Shown one piece after another: positions 50,347 through 62,647 of a stretch of DNA of 64,000 nucleotides. The notes below the pieces were generated by a model. That model saw only the letters and a program-made list of their open reading frames with translations. It was not told where the DNA came from and searched no databases. The position numbers were made by a program, and so were the translations under genes. The stretch's first letter is position 1; every line of letters starts with the position of its first letter. This stretch comes from Muscardinus avellanarius (taxonomy: Eukaryota > Chordata > Mammalia > Rodentia > Gliridae), in assembly GCA_963383645.1 (NCBI GenBank), contig OY726564.1, positions 110,010,540 through 110,074,539 of the forward strand. Direction: 5' to 3'.

Positions 50347-50468
50347 CCACAGCCTCCTCTGGGGTCCAGTAACCTGAGGAGTCACACACCCTCCGGGAGG
50401 AAGCCCTGTGCACGTACTGACGGAAGGTCCCCTCTTCAGTGCAGGCACCACACACACTGCCCAGGGCC
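50347..50468 (-). CDS. PAPPA2: PAPPA2 exon c: cysteine-containing central segment
   Basis: The exon has 122 nt: one base, 40 codons, one base. The acceptor is tctcctttctag and the donor is G|gtaaag. It encodes [20 protein letters not shown], then a [14 protein letters not shown] tail, matching the human PAPPA2 segment that follows VVYD. The split codons join correctly on both sides (AG|G Arg upstream, G|GG Gly downstream). The exon belongs to the region between the protease domain and the C-terminal modules. A CA repeat and a palindromic alternating purine-pyrimidine tract begin about 100 bp into the following intron. Confidence 0.95.
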
Positions 50469-50681
50469 CTAGAAAGGAGAATTAGATGACCATTCCAGTG
50501 TTCAACAGATGAACGGGAATTGGGGGATTAGAAAGACTTTAGGGGAAAGGGTGCTATTGGGCATTAAGCCCTGAGAAATGGAAATAGTTATTTCTTTACT
50601 TATTTCCTTCTTGCATAGATTTTGTATTTGCAAAACTCACCGTGACATGAAAACAAAGGAGAAAATTTTAATTCATAAAGG

Positions 50682-50860
50682 GCACAGTGCCACAGGCCTG
50701 TAATCTCAGCTACTCAGGAGGTTCGAGAGAATGGCAAGTTCAAAGCCAGCACGGGCAGCTTAGCAAGACTCTGCCTCAAATTTAAAAACAGAGACCTGGG
50801 GATGGAGCTCAGTGTAGAACAACTCTGGGTTCAACTCCTTTTATCACGCACACACAAATA
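50682..50860 (+). mobile_element. B1-ID SINE, diverged
   Basis: 'acaggcctgtaatctcagct', 'cttagcaagactctgcct', and an ID part 'gggatggagctcagtgtaga'. Confidence 0.78.
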
Positions 50861-52489
50861 AAATTCACAAAGGAGGTCTGTGGAGATGGAAGTGGGCAGC
50901 TTCTTTCCTAGCAACATTAAACACAAAATAATTACAATCTGAATAAGACACAGCGTTCCACAGTGACTCCCAGAGAGTCATTAAAGAGCCCTTGCACTGC
51001 TCCCACTAAGGCAGGCAAGAATTTCAGAGTAAACTTATCAGTTATATGGGTCCTTATGTTTTAAACCCTCTACTTTTAATTACATAGGTAAAAGACACAT
51101 GAAATGCAATGTCCCTTGGCTCACCATCACTGACAGGGACATAACCAAATTCCTCACCAGGACCCAAGGTCCATCTCAAGCTAGCCCCAGCCTCCTTTCC
51201 TCGGTTCCCTCATAAGTTTTTTATCTCCGTCACAATGAATGTATCATCATTCTACCAGTACACTGTGCCCTTTGCAGAAAGCCATGAAACCTGCTGTCCT
51301 CTTGCTGCCAAATGGCCTCTCCAAGCATCTCTGTTTAGCAAACACCACTTTGTAGACCCGTCAAGTGCAAGCTTTTTAGTGGTGCTTCACCTGCCGCCTC
51401 TGAGGGCCTGAACTCCCTCTGAGCATCAGATGCACCTGCTGCTGGCTCCTTGTAGGACATTGCTACGTGGTGTCAGGAATCCCCATTCATACCCTTTCCT
51501 CGCCTTTGCCTGTGAGCAGGTCCAGGCCTACTCTGTTCTCTTTCTATCCCCAGAGTCAGTGCAGGAACTGGACTCAGCAGTCCCTGAGAATGCTTGTTTT
51601 ATGGATGTCTATAAAATGATCAATACAGTCTATGATGAGCTTTTTGACCACCATATTTGGGGTATCCACAATAGGTCAAGCTAATAATAGCCGTATAACA
51701 AGTAGAAGTCACTTGGTAAAGGCTTATGACTCATATTAATAATGTTTTTAGAAGCCCAGTTGTGAACAACACATCTGAAAGGTAAACATAAAGGCAGGAA
51801 TACTTCTGATTCATAGAGCTAGTATACTTATATTATCAATAAAGTATATTGGTATAGTTAGCATACTAACAGTATAGACTATCTTATACCAGAAAAGTAG
51901 AATTGTGAAATAACGGTGATAATTATGATGGCAGCTCCCATTTAGAAAGCACCCCATGCCTGGCCTTGAATCACATATGATTTTCATAAGTTCTTTTTCT
52001 TTTCCTTATAAAAACATTTTAATCAACAAAAACTTCAACCTATCTTCTCTAAGTCTCTTTTCTTCCTTTCAAATTATTTATTTCCTTCAGTTTAATCATA
52101 AATGTCTTAGCCTCTATACTCAATTGTAAACATTTCAGCAATCAGAAAGATAGGCATTGGATTAAAAAATCGACAATAAGCATCAGGCCTTCTTAGAAGT
52201 ACTCTCAAATTCTCATCTTTTACCGAACTATAGCACAGATTGAATATGAATCAGTCCAGTGAAATGGATCAGATCTTTCATCCAAATTTGCTTTTACTTT
52301 ACTAGAACCATATACCAAGATCCACATATTTAATTATAATTGCAAACGATTGTGTAAACATATGTGTATATGTATGGGCATTTTTTTCACTTTATTTGGA
52401 AAGTTGGTAAAGATCAATCATACTTTGAAAGGGCTCTGCCATTCCAGGAAGGAACATATTTTTACTTAAACATTTATTTATTTTTAATT

Positions 52490-52600
52490 AAATTAGTCAG
52501 TTAATATTTAGTTGGTGCATTGTAATTAGACATCATAGCAAATTCATAGCGACAGAAATACAAGCATACAACATTTATTTTGTGTTTCCCTCTGGAGCCC
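52490..52600 (-). mobile_element. short L1 3' end, antisense
   Basis: 'gttggtgcattgtaattaga' and 'aatacaagcatacaacatt' fit the reversed L1 terminus. Confidence 0.55.
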
Positions 52601-52760
52601 TCCCTGCTTTTCTCCTCTAATCCCTGTAATAATCCTGTGTTCACAAATGACACAATTTAGGCTCAGAGAGGTTAAGCAAATTGCCCAAGGTCACAAGATC
52701 CTCAATTCCTTGGAGCAAGTTCCCAAATCACCTAGTGTCCAGTACTTTGGCAACTAAGAG
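52600..52760 (+). repeat. MIR SINE remnant
   Basis: The MIR core is clear: 'ggctcagagaggttaagcaa', 'attgcccaaggtcacaagat'. Confidence 0.8.
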
Positions 52761-54663
52761 GTGTCTTAAGCTCCACCCTGGGCTCCAGTCAATGCTCAGT
52801 CGCAATGGGGATGCGCTTCCAAACCACAGATCCCTGAGGCTCTTGGCCCTCCAGTGGCTGCTGCCTGGTGTGTAGCCAGGGCTCCTTTCTGACATAAGGA
52901 TTCCAAATACCTACTGGGGTGGAGTAAACAGAACATGACACAAATCCTGGGAATGTGACGTAGGTCTCCCAACACACATGTTGGAAGGCCTCAACGCTAG
53001 CCCACCTAGCAGAGAGAAGGAAGCAAATTGCTGCCTCTGCGGCCAACAGACTCTCAACAAGCCAGTTCTGATGTCTGCTTTATCGTAACATTTGTCCCAG
53101 AGAGAGAATTGAAAGATTAAATTGTTTACATGTGTTACATAAACTGATGTAAAACTCCAGCTTGCACGTACCCGCAGAGGACTCACTGTTCAGCAATCCA
53201 GCCCAAGCTGCACAGGGTCACATTTGCAGGAAGACGATTCTTATACACATCGCGTAGATGTGTGCTGAGTGGCCAGACGAAGCCCATGAGAGTTTGCATG
53301 GACGGCAGTGAGGTCATGCCTCAAGCCTGGGGCAAGGCTGGAGGAGAGCATCGGGATCCCAGCGCTTGGTAAAGGAATTCACCCGCTTTCACCTACCCTC
53401 ATCTCTCCACTTACACTTTCTGTGAAGCCCAAAGGTGTGAAGACGCGCTCCAGGGACATCCAGCTCCTTAACTGGACCCTGATGCCCAGAAAGGAAGCCT
53501 GGCACAAAGAAGAGAAGCCATCTACCTGCTAAACAGGAAAGCTCTAAGTTCAGAGCAATCACCTATTCCATAGACCTCACTTCTGAATTTGCAGTGAATT
53601 TCCCTAAGCCACCTCTAGTTAGAGGTGGGGCCTTGAGGCAGCCTTCTGTGCTCCCTGTCTTCAGATGTCTCACTCATTTATCAGGGCTGTACCTACTACA
53701 AGGACTGCCTGCAGATGAGTGCAGTATGGCACCTAGCACAACGCTTCAATATAGGAGCACCAACTAGATACCAGCAACTTTTGTATTTGGAAGATGATGG
53801 TATGATTGGAAAGAGGTGGGTCTGCATAGGTCACAGATAAGGTTCTGGTCTTTTATCAGTTAAACCACATTCTCCCGCTGCCTGATAAGACACCATGAAT
53901 TTTTTTCTCTAGATTTTTCTGCTTTAAAAAAATATCCCTGACATTCATTTATACCAATATGCAAAGGAAGAATGAAAGTTAGTTTTAGGTATTATGTTTT
54001 TCCACAATAAGCATGTATTGGGTGTCTATTATGACAGATCAAGGGATGAAGCTACAGAACCAGTCCTGCCCCACCTGTAATCATCACCAACTTAGTGAAA
54101 CTAATAGGAAAATGAACAGGTACTAACAGTCCCATAAGTTAGGGGCCATGAGAGTGGGAGTTGGTGCAGGGCGCAGTAGGAGGCAGAGGTGATATGAGAG
54201 ATGCTGGTGTAAGTCAGTCGCCCGGGTGCACAGCTTGTACAGCATTCTGTACACTTCCACTCACCCCCTGCCTCTGTTGGAGGCACAGGCCTTACCCCCT
54301 CCTCAAACCACTGTGCAGGTAGCGAGCTCCTGCTCCATCCTTCCACCGCAGCGGAGCAGCTGTCCAAGAACAGCTGTCCAAGTCCTCTCGATTCTTCTGG
54401 TGTGTGTTCATCACGCTGGCCAAGCTCTCTGGCCCCTTCTGAAGAGGGAGAGCAAATAATGTGCTGCTGGCTCCTGCAAGAGGACCCTGTATGGATGTGC
54501 TCTGCGACAGAGCTGGAATGCGGCAGGCTGAGAGAGGTGGCTCTGAGCCAGGATACTCAAGTGCGTAGTCCCAAATGGGGATCCTCTCGCTTCACATTCT
54601 CCCCCTCATACAAAATGCTGCAAAGAAAATGTGCCGGCTCACCTCTGTTGAGCACTGTCTCAC

Positions 54664-54856
54664 CTGTCATATACAACTCCACTGATAGGAGGCAGCCAGT
54701 GAATGGTGAGGGACTGGTGGGTCTGCCCGATGACCATGGGTGGGATGGGGATGGGGGTGGGCTTTCTGCTCTCACTCCACTGCTGATAGACGAGGTCCAG
54801 ATAGCAATGCATCCGGGCCACTTGGTTAGGGGTGAAGCTGTCTGTACAGTCGTCAT
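54664..54856 (-). CDS. PAPPA2: PAPPA2 exon b: segment after the Met-turn
   Basis: The exon has 193 nt: two bases, 63 codons, two bases. The first codon is completed across the splice as G|AT (Asp), giving an Asp-Asp-Asp-Cys-Thr-Asp run after the Met-turn of exon a. It encodes [20 protein letters not shown], typical of the pappalysin region just after the catalytic core, then a Pro-rich linker ([10 protein letters not shown]) and a stretch ending in SGVVYD. The acceptor is ttgttcccacag and the donor is AG|gtgaga. A longer open frame runs through the exon into both introns, but the homology and both splice sites define these limits. No disruption is seen. Confidence 0.95.
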
Positions 54857-57086
54857 CTGTGGGAACAAAGGAAACATCGAGGAGTTTTCAACCTGCAGAG
54901 TCCACCGAGGCTGGGATGAATCCTGCCTGTTCTGGGCTGTTGCCAGCACCCGACCCAACATCTTGTTTTCATTGAGCTCAGACGACACTTGTTGAAAGAA
55001 GTAGTACATTCTATTCCGGGAAGAATCTAAGCTGGAAGTGGGAAAGAGAGAGCAGAGACATGCGAACACTTGCTTATCTCAAAAGCAAGGCTGATACCTG
55101 AATGTTGGGCAGGCCCAGGGTGAGACTCATGGAGTCCCTGGAGCACCAGGGCCTCTGAGCTGATGGCTGCTTACCCAGCAAACCACAAGATGGCAGTGTG
55201 TGAGCAGAGGGCCTTTCCACTTGGGAACTTTGGGTGTTGCAGACACCTGCTTTATTGCTCAGTGATGATGGCAACGTTAGTGAATTATCAGTGGAAATGC
55301 TCAAGAGAGAGAAAGCCAAAATGTCAAGGAATCAGCCAGTGGGAATGTGGCCCTGTCTTGCTTCTAGAGTCAGCAAACTCTCTCTATTAGCTCCATTTTT
55401 TTATAGAGTTGGAGTTATCTTTGTGCCAGGAGCCTTTCCATTTAAAACACACTAGTCAACTATGACTCTGTCCTGCTTCTGAAATGTTTCTCTGCCCACC
55501 ACCTCAAAGGCAGTAACTAAAGGATCCTAGCCTTTGTTCCACATAATCCAGTCTCTTCCCCTGGCTCCTGTGTCTCTGCTAGGGAAGGCAGAGGGGCAGG
55601 TGCTAAGGAATTATTCACTACAGTGAAACATGGGTAGAAAAATCTTGATAGGGAACAGGGAGAGAGGGCCCCTCACGCACTTTCTTCCCTTCAAAGGTGG
55701 TTAATCCTTTGGGAGATACTTTAGGAATAAGCACCTGGAGTTCAAAATATTGTCTTCTTTCACCAATGGAGTAGGTCCTCAAATTAGTCTTCAATTCTAA
55801 AAATGCAGTTAAGTCCACCGTCAGGAGACTGGTTGTTGTTATTATTATTATTTATTGTTATTATTATTTTGCCAGAAAATAAAGGTGTGAGAGAGAGGAA
55901 AGAAGAAAAATCCAAGCGTTGAAATAAGAAAGGACACGATGTTCCTAGGGCTAAGAAGACACCATTTAATATGAGAGTTACCACTTGGAACAGAGAATCA
56001 GTGTGTGCCCAAGACTGGAAGAAGAGAATCTACTTTTTAATAGGATAAAAGGAACGGAATCCTGATTTTTAACCAAATCACCCTTTATTGCAAAATAATG
56101 CAAAGAGCCAAGTTGACCAGAAACCTCTTCCACCCATCACCACAGACCTCTCTCTTTAGAGTGAAACCCTGAGAATACGAGCAAGAATCACCAAGCTCTA
56201 GAAGTTGAATCAATCTCAAGATGGTTTCTGGCTTTGTCCCATTTTTACTATCCAAGAAAGAAGTGTGCTTAAAAAATTCTAGTGAAAAAAAAATTCAGTC
56301 AACAAGGGCCCTTAATATTTCAGTATTTCTTCAATTTAAAAAAAAAAAAAGAAACAAAAAAAAATCTCATGCTTGAGTCAGCTTCTTTGATGCTGTGACC
56401 AAATTACCTGACGAGCACAGCATAGAAGAAGAAAGGTTTACTTGAGGCTCCCACTTTCGGAGGTCAGTCCATGACCATCCAGCTCCAAGGCAGGGAGTTC
56501 AGGGGCCACACTTGAGGGCACAGAAGAAGAGGAAAAGCCACCCTCACATCCTGGAGGCCAGGAAGCGGAGAACATAAGAGCAGAGGGGCGAGGACAGGTG
56601 CCGTCCTAACACATGAGCTTCTCTGGGAGACATATACAAGTGTGTGCATCGTGTGGGTTTAGAATGCCCCTCTACCCCTCACAGAAATAAGTCAGCCATG
56701 TTGGAGCCATGTTGCTAAGGAGAGGCCCCTGGGTGTGCAGATTGGCGATCATATATTCTCTCCCCCCCCTATCTATCTTGCTTCCAACTTCCATAATGTG
56801 AGGATCACAGCACATGTGCTCTCCCTCTCTCTGCTTGCCCCACCATGCCCTGTGGTCTGCCATCCCTGCCTCACATGGACTGGACCCCAGATCCCCAAGG
56901 AAACTGTGAGCAAATAAATCTTCCTTCCTCTAAGTTCTGTGTTCAGGTCTTTGGACTATAGCAGTGAGATTGCTGGCTATGATACAATGATAAGGGCACT
57001 CTGACATGATGACCACTCAGTAATCTCTTTAGCTCCCCAACCTCCACCCTGCCAGAAAAAGAAAAGCATGAAGTCTGTGGTGATAC
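54857..57086 (-). other. PAPPA2: PAPPA2 intron a-b
   Basis: A 2230-bp phase-1 intron (donor gtatca, acceptor ttcccacag). About 56365-57000 is an LTR-like repeat and 55840-55870 is ATT-rich. The remainder (54857-55830, 55880-56360) has no recognised element. Confidence 0.9.
56365..57000 (+). mobile_element. LTR-like interspersed repeat
   Basis: It starts 'gatgctgtgaccaaattacc', with 'gaagaaggaaaggtttactt'-like wording, and ends 'ctgtgagcaaataaatcttc' and 'actatagcagtgagattg'. This is the layout of a MaLR-type LTR common in rodents. It ends about 90 bp from exon a. Confidence 0.5.
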
Positions 57087-57380
57087 CTGTATAGCTCATG
57101 TAGTTGGTGAACGGAGCCCCTGGGAAGTGGCTGAAGCCACAGGTGTCGTTGGCCGGCTCTGGGTCCTGGCACAGCTTACTCTTGGGAGTGGGGGCTGTGT
57201 CAGCACAGAGATCTCCCGTCTCCATGGACGGCACTGTCTCCCTGCAGGGATCATCACAGGATTCTCTTTCACTGACTCCTTTGAAGACATGGTAGAGTCC
57301 CAGGACGTGTCCCACTTCATGGATCATGATGTTGGTGTGACCAGGCATGCCATAATAGGCAGGGTTGAGGACAACACCAC
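57087..57380 (-). CDS. PAPPA2: PAPPA2 exon a: catalytic zinc site and Met-turn
   Basis: Internal coding exon of pappalysin-2, a secreted metzincin metalloproteinase that cleaves IGFBP-3 and IGFBP-5 and releases IGF. It has 294 nt: two bases completing a Gly codon, 97 codons, then one base. The acceptor is a pyrimidine run ending tatag at 57381-57385 and the donor is G|gtatca. The zinc-binding motif [11 protein letters not shown] (HExxHxxGxxH) is at exon residues 20-30 and the Met-turn NYMSYT ends the exon, so both active-site hallmarks are present and intact. Cysteines occur in CDDPC, DLC, KLC and DTC contexts, and NDT is a possible N-glycosylation sequon. The paralogue PAPPA differs at many positions; [10 protein letters not shown] and the SERESC region fit PAPPA2 better. 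Reading through the donor would add about 35 residues before a stop near 56977. The preceding exon lies outside the window or was not recognised. Confidence 0.97.
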
Positions 57381-57849
57381 CTATAAAGGGAGGTTTGGAA
57401 AACATCTCTCTGAGTATAGAATGAATGACAGTCTTCCAGTCCTTAATTATGTCTTCTGATAAACATCAAACAGCCCACTTTGGCCTCTACGGAGACACTT
57501 TATATCTTCCAATGATATCCAATGACTGCTCTTATGTATTGCCCCCAACACCCTTGGAACTTACCGATAAACATGGCTTTAACCCTATATTGGGCAAGTG
57601 TATTCCTAGAGACCAGAGCTTTGAGAATGAACAAAACAACCAGAAAACAAGCCTGGGTTCTCAGCTCTAGCCACATCTTCAAATCACCTGGGTGAGTAAA
57701 AAATATTCAGAGGCCCAAATACTGCCCCCAATAAAAAACAATCTGAATATTTGAAGATAAGAGTTCATGCATCATAATTTTTTTAAAAAAATTTCCAGGT
57801 AGTCATTGGTCTAGGTGACAGTATATGGGGTTGGAAACAAGAATATGTG

Positions 57850-57975
57850 GGGTTGATACCTGGCACCTCTGCACACCAGCTTTAAGGATCTGAATGTCTC
57901 TCTGGCCTCTAGAACTTGATCTTGCTATGTACAAAGTGGAGATGATAACACTATCATCTGTTTTTTTTTTAAGTG
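57850..57975 (-). repeat. MIR-like remnant
   Basis: 'gtacaaagtggagatgataa' and upstream words fit a reversed MIR weakly. Confidence 0.35.
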
Positions 57976-58956
57976 TTTGGAATTTATGGGATTTAGAAAA
58001 TGACAGCTAAGTGTACCACTTCTGGATTCACTACCCCTATTCAAGGAGCTAAAAACGAGTGAGACAAAAGTCAACTCTTACTACCACCAAACTATCCTAA
58101 AATTTAGAGCGTCATGGCCACTACAGGAATATGCCCCACACTCATTCTCCCCAAACCTCCACAAGGACACTAAGGGAGACATCTCAGAGAAGAGATGTCA
58201 CGTTTAATCAAGCTTAGATGAAAGACATAATGTGTCGCTGTTACCTTACAAAAGAAAAGGACAAAGACCTCTGAGTGTCCGATCATGTATCTATCTATCT
58301 CAGTGAAACCCCAGTCCCTGCTTCCTCCTCCTCTCCCATGGTAAAACCACTGGTTTTGACTGCTTGTTTTTCTTTAGCCCTCAAAATGGTCAAGATTGGG
58401 CTGAGTCTCCTCTCTGGGACCTGAAGCACAGAATATCAACAGGCCTGGATCAACTCTGAGGGGCTCAAAGTCACCCTTGGCTGTATTCCCAGGCTGGCCC
58501 TGCCTTTGGGTCCCAGTCTATTATTAGCTTCCTGGCCTTGGTTGATTGCTTACAACAGAGTCATCCCTATGCCAGTAGTCTCCTGAGAATAGAGGCCTTC
58601 CAGAAGAACAGCCCTGAATTGCTCTTAACATATTCTATACCATGATCTTTGCCTGGTTACTGAGTCCCATGCAATGTCCGTAGACAACTGTATACACTGA
58701 CTGCTGGGCAGGAAGAAATCACAGGGTATCTGTTGCAGGGATGGCAGGTTCTATCTAATGAGTAGCTCATTTGCCTTTCTGGTAACTATGTTGCTGCAAA
58801 GGGAAGTTTCTAAATACAAGTTTTAGACATGCTGACCATAACCAAGCTGTGCCTAATATCTTTGGAGACACAGTGTCTACTTATGCATCTACACTCATAG
58901 CCAGATAGTACATCCTGTGCTTATCATGTCTACCACTTCATCAAAATTCTTATTTG

Positions 58957-59101
58957 CTGGGATTATTAGCATGCACCACCATGCCTCAGCTCCTTAGTGA
59001 GGCCCTTTGCAACTCAGTGAGACCCTGTCTCGAAATAAAGAATAAAAAAAAATAGGGTTGGGTATATAGCTTGGAGGTAGAATGCCCTGGGTTCTAACCA
59101 C

Positions 59102-59105
<4 letters not shown>
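58957..59105 (+). mobile_element. chimeric SINE remnant, sense ID part
   Basis: A short antisense B1 end (gctgggattattagcatgca) is fused to a sense 'cttagtgaggccctttgcaa' and ID part (gcttggaggtagaatgccct). It is followed by a CA run (59106-59149). Confidence 0.75.

Positions 59106-59149
<44 letters not shown>
59106..59149 (+). repeat. CA microsatellite
   Basis: About 22 ca units between two oppositely oriented SINEs. Confidence 0.95.
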
Positions 59150-59151
<2 letters not shown>

Positions 59152-59194
59152 ATTTGCTTACATTATCCTACTTGTTTATTTATTAACTTATTTT

Positions 59195-59387
59195 TGCAGT
59201 ACTGGGGGTTGAACCCAGAGGCATTCTACCTCCTAGCTACACCTCCAGCCCTATTTTTTATTCTTTAGTTTTGAAACAAAGTCTCACTAAGCTGCAGAGG
59301 GCCTCACTAAGTAGCTGAAGCTGGCTGAGAACCTGTGATCCTCCCAAGTACTGGGATTCCAAGTGTGTGCCACCACGCCCGACTAAG
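59195..59387 (-). mobile_element. B1-ID SINE
   Basis: Reverse copy, from 'tactgggggttgaaccca' to 'gtgccaccacgcccgact'. Confidence 0.88.
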
Positions 59388-61194
59388 CTTCCTTTTTAGG
59401 AGGTTATGCTATGCATATTTCTTTCATTTGTGCATTATTGTTATTTTATCAACACAGGGTCAAAGAAACTTGAAGATGGTTCTGGTTCAATAACAACTCC
59501 AGTGCCCAGTATTTGAAGGAACCTGGTGAAACAGAATATTCCCACTTTGCAAGACGCCGACCACTCTGTGTCTCGCCAAGGCAGTGACAATCACTGTTGA
59601 GGTTTACACACTATCGTGCCTCGGGTTCCACAGCTGCGCCACTGACCCTCACGTCCGCGCAGATCGTCTCTGAGAATGATTTTCTACTGGCTCCCAGTTG
59701 CCTGGCCAGTGCCTCCTCTTCACCCTTCTAGCTCAACTCCTTCTCTCCATCTACACTTAATCTCCCTCCTCTCCTTTCTTCCCTGCCTAGCTCTAATTAA
59801 GCTTTGTATTTATAAACTATTCTACCAGAAATCGGGCTTCAAAATGCTATAATCCACTAGTAATATTTAAGTATTCACAGTGATTAGTGTTTCCCAAATT
59901 GGGTTCATAAAGTCTGATCCTGGGTGATACTGTCAGAAAAAAAAAAAAGTCATCACTAGTGAAATATACTTGATAAAAATTCAGCACTTCATAGGCACCT
60001 GGACATTCAGTATCTATAAGAATTTTTAGATGAAAGCCCTGAAACTTTTGTTGAAAAGCAAATGGTTAAACCAAGCTGAAAAAGTATTTGAGGTAGATTA
60101 CATTTGTTTGAGGTAGATTACTTTTGTCGAAAAGTTAAAGTTAAAAGTCAAAGTTAAACAAAACTGCCAGACTTATTTGAACACAGAATCTCTGTGTTTG
60201 AGGCAGATTACATTTTGACGTTCCTGGAATATGGAGTTCACAAGACTCCATTCAAAAAGCACTACCAAAGGTGAAGACAAACCTGAAGAGAAGTTTTTAC
60301 CTGTGTTTCTTACCTTGGAACAGACATCAAATGTTCCTTCATCCTATAGGTAGGCCAGCCCAGTCGTGGGGAAAGTAATTACAGATAGACAGAAAGAAAG
60401 CTTAAGATCAAGGCTGTCGAATGCTTAAGATCAAAGCCGCATATGGTGAGGAAGGAGGGATGACCCAGAGCATGGCTCTGGGGACTCAAGGAAATACAGA
60501 GGGGCCATCATGGTACTGGGCTTCTTGTCAATGTGTAGAAATTTATTTCTCAGATCAAAATGAGATCTGTCCAAATTTAGGAATATTCTGTAATAGATTT
60601 ACAACCAGCTTTCAGTAACTCACTTATATATAAACAGAGCAAGGAGCATGGAAAGGTATGTCCTTAATCCTCCTCGTAAATCTCCATGTCCAGGACAGCT
60701 CACCAGGGTTCCCCTCCGCCTCACTCTCGATTCATACTCCCAAACAGAAGAACGTAGAGGTAAGCAAGCAGCCATACAAATCAACTGAAAACACAAGCAT
60801 TTTAACACACAGCTGGGAGCAGTTATATTTTTTGATTCCAGAGACATGAGATTCTGCTAAAAAAAAATAATCTATGTGAAACAAATAGGAATGACTTTAG
60901 TAACTGTCTGTGTTAAATAGAATATTGCAAAATCTATACAATATAGAAGCATATAAAATATTTTTTAAAACCTTGTTGTAATGTAGGCAAAAGTTTTGTG
61001 CACAGCAATATATTCTGAGAGAAAAAAACATGGTCTTGGACCTCTCTTAGGGACTCTACCAGCTCATGCACGAGGCCTTTGAATCACCTGGATTCCAAGG
61101 GAACTTGGAGTGTAGTCCTGCCCCTGAAGCCTTTTATGGCCTTGGCCCTGCAGTTTAACTTTTCCCAAAGTCTCCTTAGCTATAAAATTGGGGG

Positions 61195-61375
61195 ATGTGA
61201 TGGTGCACGCTTATAATCCCTGTGCTTGGGAGGCTGAGACAGGAGGGTCGCACAGGTTCAAAGACAACCTACTTGGTGAGACCCTATTTCCAAATAAAAT
61301 ATAAAATAGGTCTGGGAGTATAGCCCAGAGGTAGAAATCCCCTGGCTTCCTCCCCCAGTACCACAAAAGAATAAA
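61195..61375 (+). mobile_element. B1-ID SINE
   Basis: 'gatggtgcacgcttataatc', 'aggctgagacaggagggtcg', ending in the ID part 'tatagcccagaggtagaaat'. Confidence 0.86.
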
Positions 61376-61714
61376 AATAATAACTGGGGCTACAGTGGCT
61401 TGCTACTCTTCCTCTTCTCACCCCCTGCCTCCATGTGAAGAAGTTTGTCTTAATGAGAATCGCCCATCTCAGCCTTGTAGTTTGTGTTCCACGCTCCCAC
61501 CCCTCGGCAGCCTGAGGGAGGCATAGGCCACATATGCTCTGACCTGCTCCAGCCCCGCCAGTGGCCCCGATTCACCGCCTCTCCATCCTCACCCTGCCTG
61601 CCGGTTTGTGCTCCCCACGCCTCTCCTAGGAGCAGGGCCCCCACATGGTTCTCATGCACTCTTTCTCCTAACAAGAAGAAGCTTGTTAACTTATAAAGGG
61701 AATCAATCAAGTAC

Positions 61715-61885
61715 AGGCACAAGCCTGTAATTCCTGTGTGTGGAGATTGAGACATGAAGGGTACAGGTTCCAGGCCAACCTCAGCACCTTAGTGAGATCA
61801 TGTTTAAAAATTTTAAAAAAAGTTTGGGGTTGTATCTCAGAGGTAGAATGTCCCTGAGTTCAGTCCCCAGTACCCGACACAGATA
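61715..61885 (+). mobile_element. B1-ID SINE, diverged
   Basis: 'gtacaggcacaagcctgtaa', then 'tgtatctcagaggtagaatg' and 'gttcagtccccagtacc'. Confidence 0.8.
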
Positions 61886-62030
61886 AAAAGAGAGAGAGAA
61901 AAGAAAAAAAGAAAGTAAAAGAGAGAGAGAGAGAAAGTAAGAAAGAGAAAGAGGAAAGGAAAAGAAAAAAGAAAGAAAGAAAGAAAGAAAGGAAGGAAGA
62001 AAGAAAGAAAGGAAGAAAGAAAGAGAGAAA
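61885..62030 (+). repeat. GAAA-rich microsatellite
   Basis: Purine-rich gaaa/gaga/ggaa units grown from the preceding SINE tail. Confidence 0.9.
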
Positions 62031-62331
62031 TTAGTTCCCAATAGTCTGAAATTCATAATTTGTGATTGTGGCATGAAACAAAGTCTTACAGAATTAGTTC
62101 TGTTCATGAGACTGTATTTATTCCTCACTAGGAGGTAAATAAAGGAATGAAATGAAAAGAAAGACGGAATGCCTCACTGGTGTCCGGGTGTCCGAGCCTG
62201 TGCCCTTTGGGCCCCTGAATGGGCTCTGAGCATGGCCTGCACAGTGAGGAGCTCAGCCTCCTCACTACAACACACAAGCCACCACACGAGCCTGGAAAAG
62301 CCCCCAAGGTAAAGGAAAAGACATGTGAAGC

Positions 62332-62525
62332 AGGGCGTGGTGGTGCACTCCTGTAATCCCAGGACTTTGGAGGCTGAGACAGGAGGATTGTAAATTCAAG
62401 GCCAGCCTCAAGCTATATGGCAGATCCTCAGCAACTTAGCAAGACCCTGTTTCAAAAATAAAATACTACGGGGAGGGGTGTAGCTCAGAGTTAGAATTCC
62501 CCTGGGTTCAATCCTTAGTACCAGA
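62332..62525 (+). mobile_element. B1-ID SINE
   Basis: 'gcagggcgtggtggtgcact', 'ttggaggctgagacaggag', ending 'ccctgggttcaatccttag'. Confidence 0.88.
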
Positions 62526-62647
62526 AAAAAAGAGATACAAGATAAATAATGGGTATGGGTAGATGGCAGTGTGTCCAATAAAAGTGACTCGACTCTGTCG
62601 TTTAAATCCTTTGGGAGCAAAACAAAACCCCAAAGAGGTTTGTGTGG

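Larger units (their letters stand above)
50469..54663 (-). other. PAPPA2: PAPPA2 intron b-c
   Basis: A 4195-bp intron. It contains a B1-ID SINE at 50682-50860, MIR remnants at 51915-51990 and 52600-52760, and an L1 3' fragment at 52490-52600. The stretches 50900-51900 and 52800-54650 look like plain intron, with no further exon or repeat recognised. Confidence 0.88.

Noticed and set aside
49913..50457. 172-codon open frame with Cys-Val run
   Set aside because: A CA repeat read as protein, overlapping exon c in another frame.
54402..55069. Long open frames on both strands near exon b
   Set aside because: Only 54664-54856 has homology and splice sites; the rest is intron that happens to lack stops.
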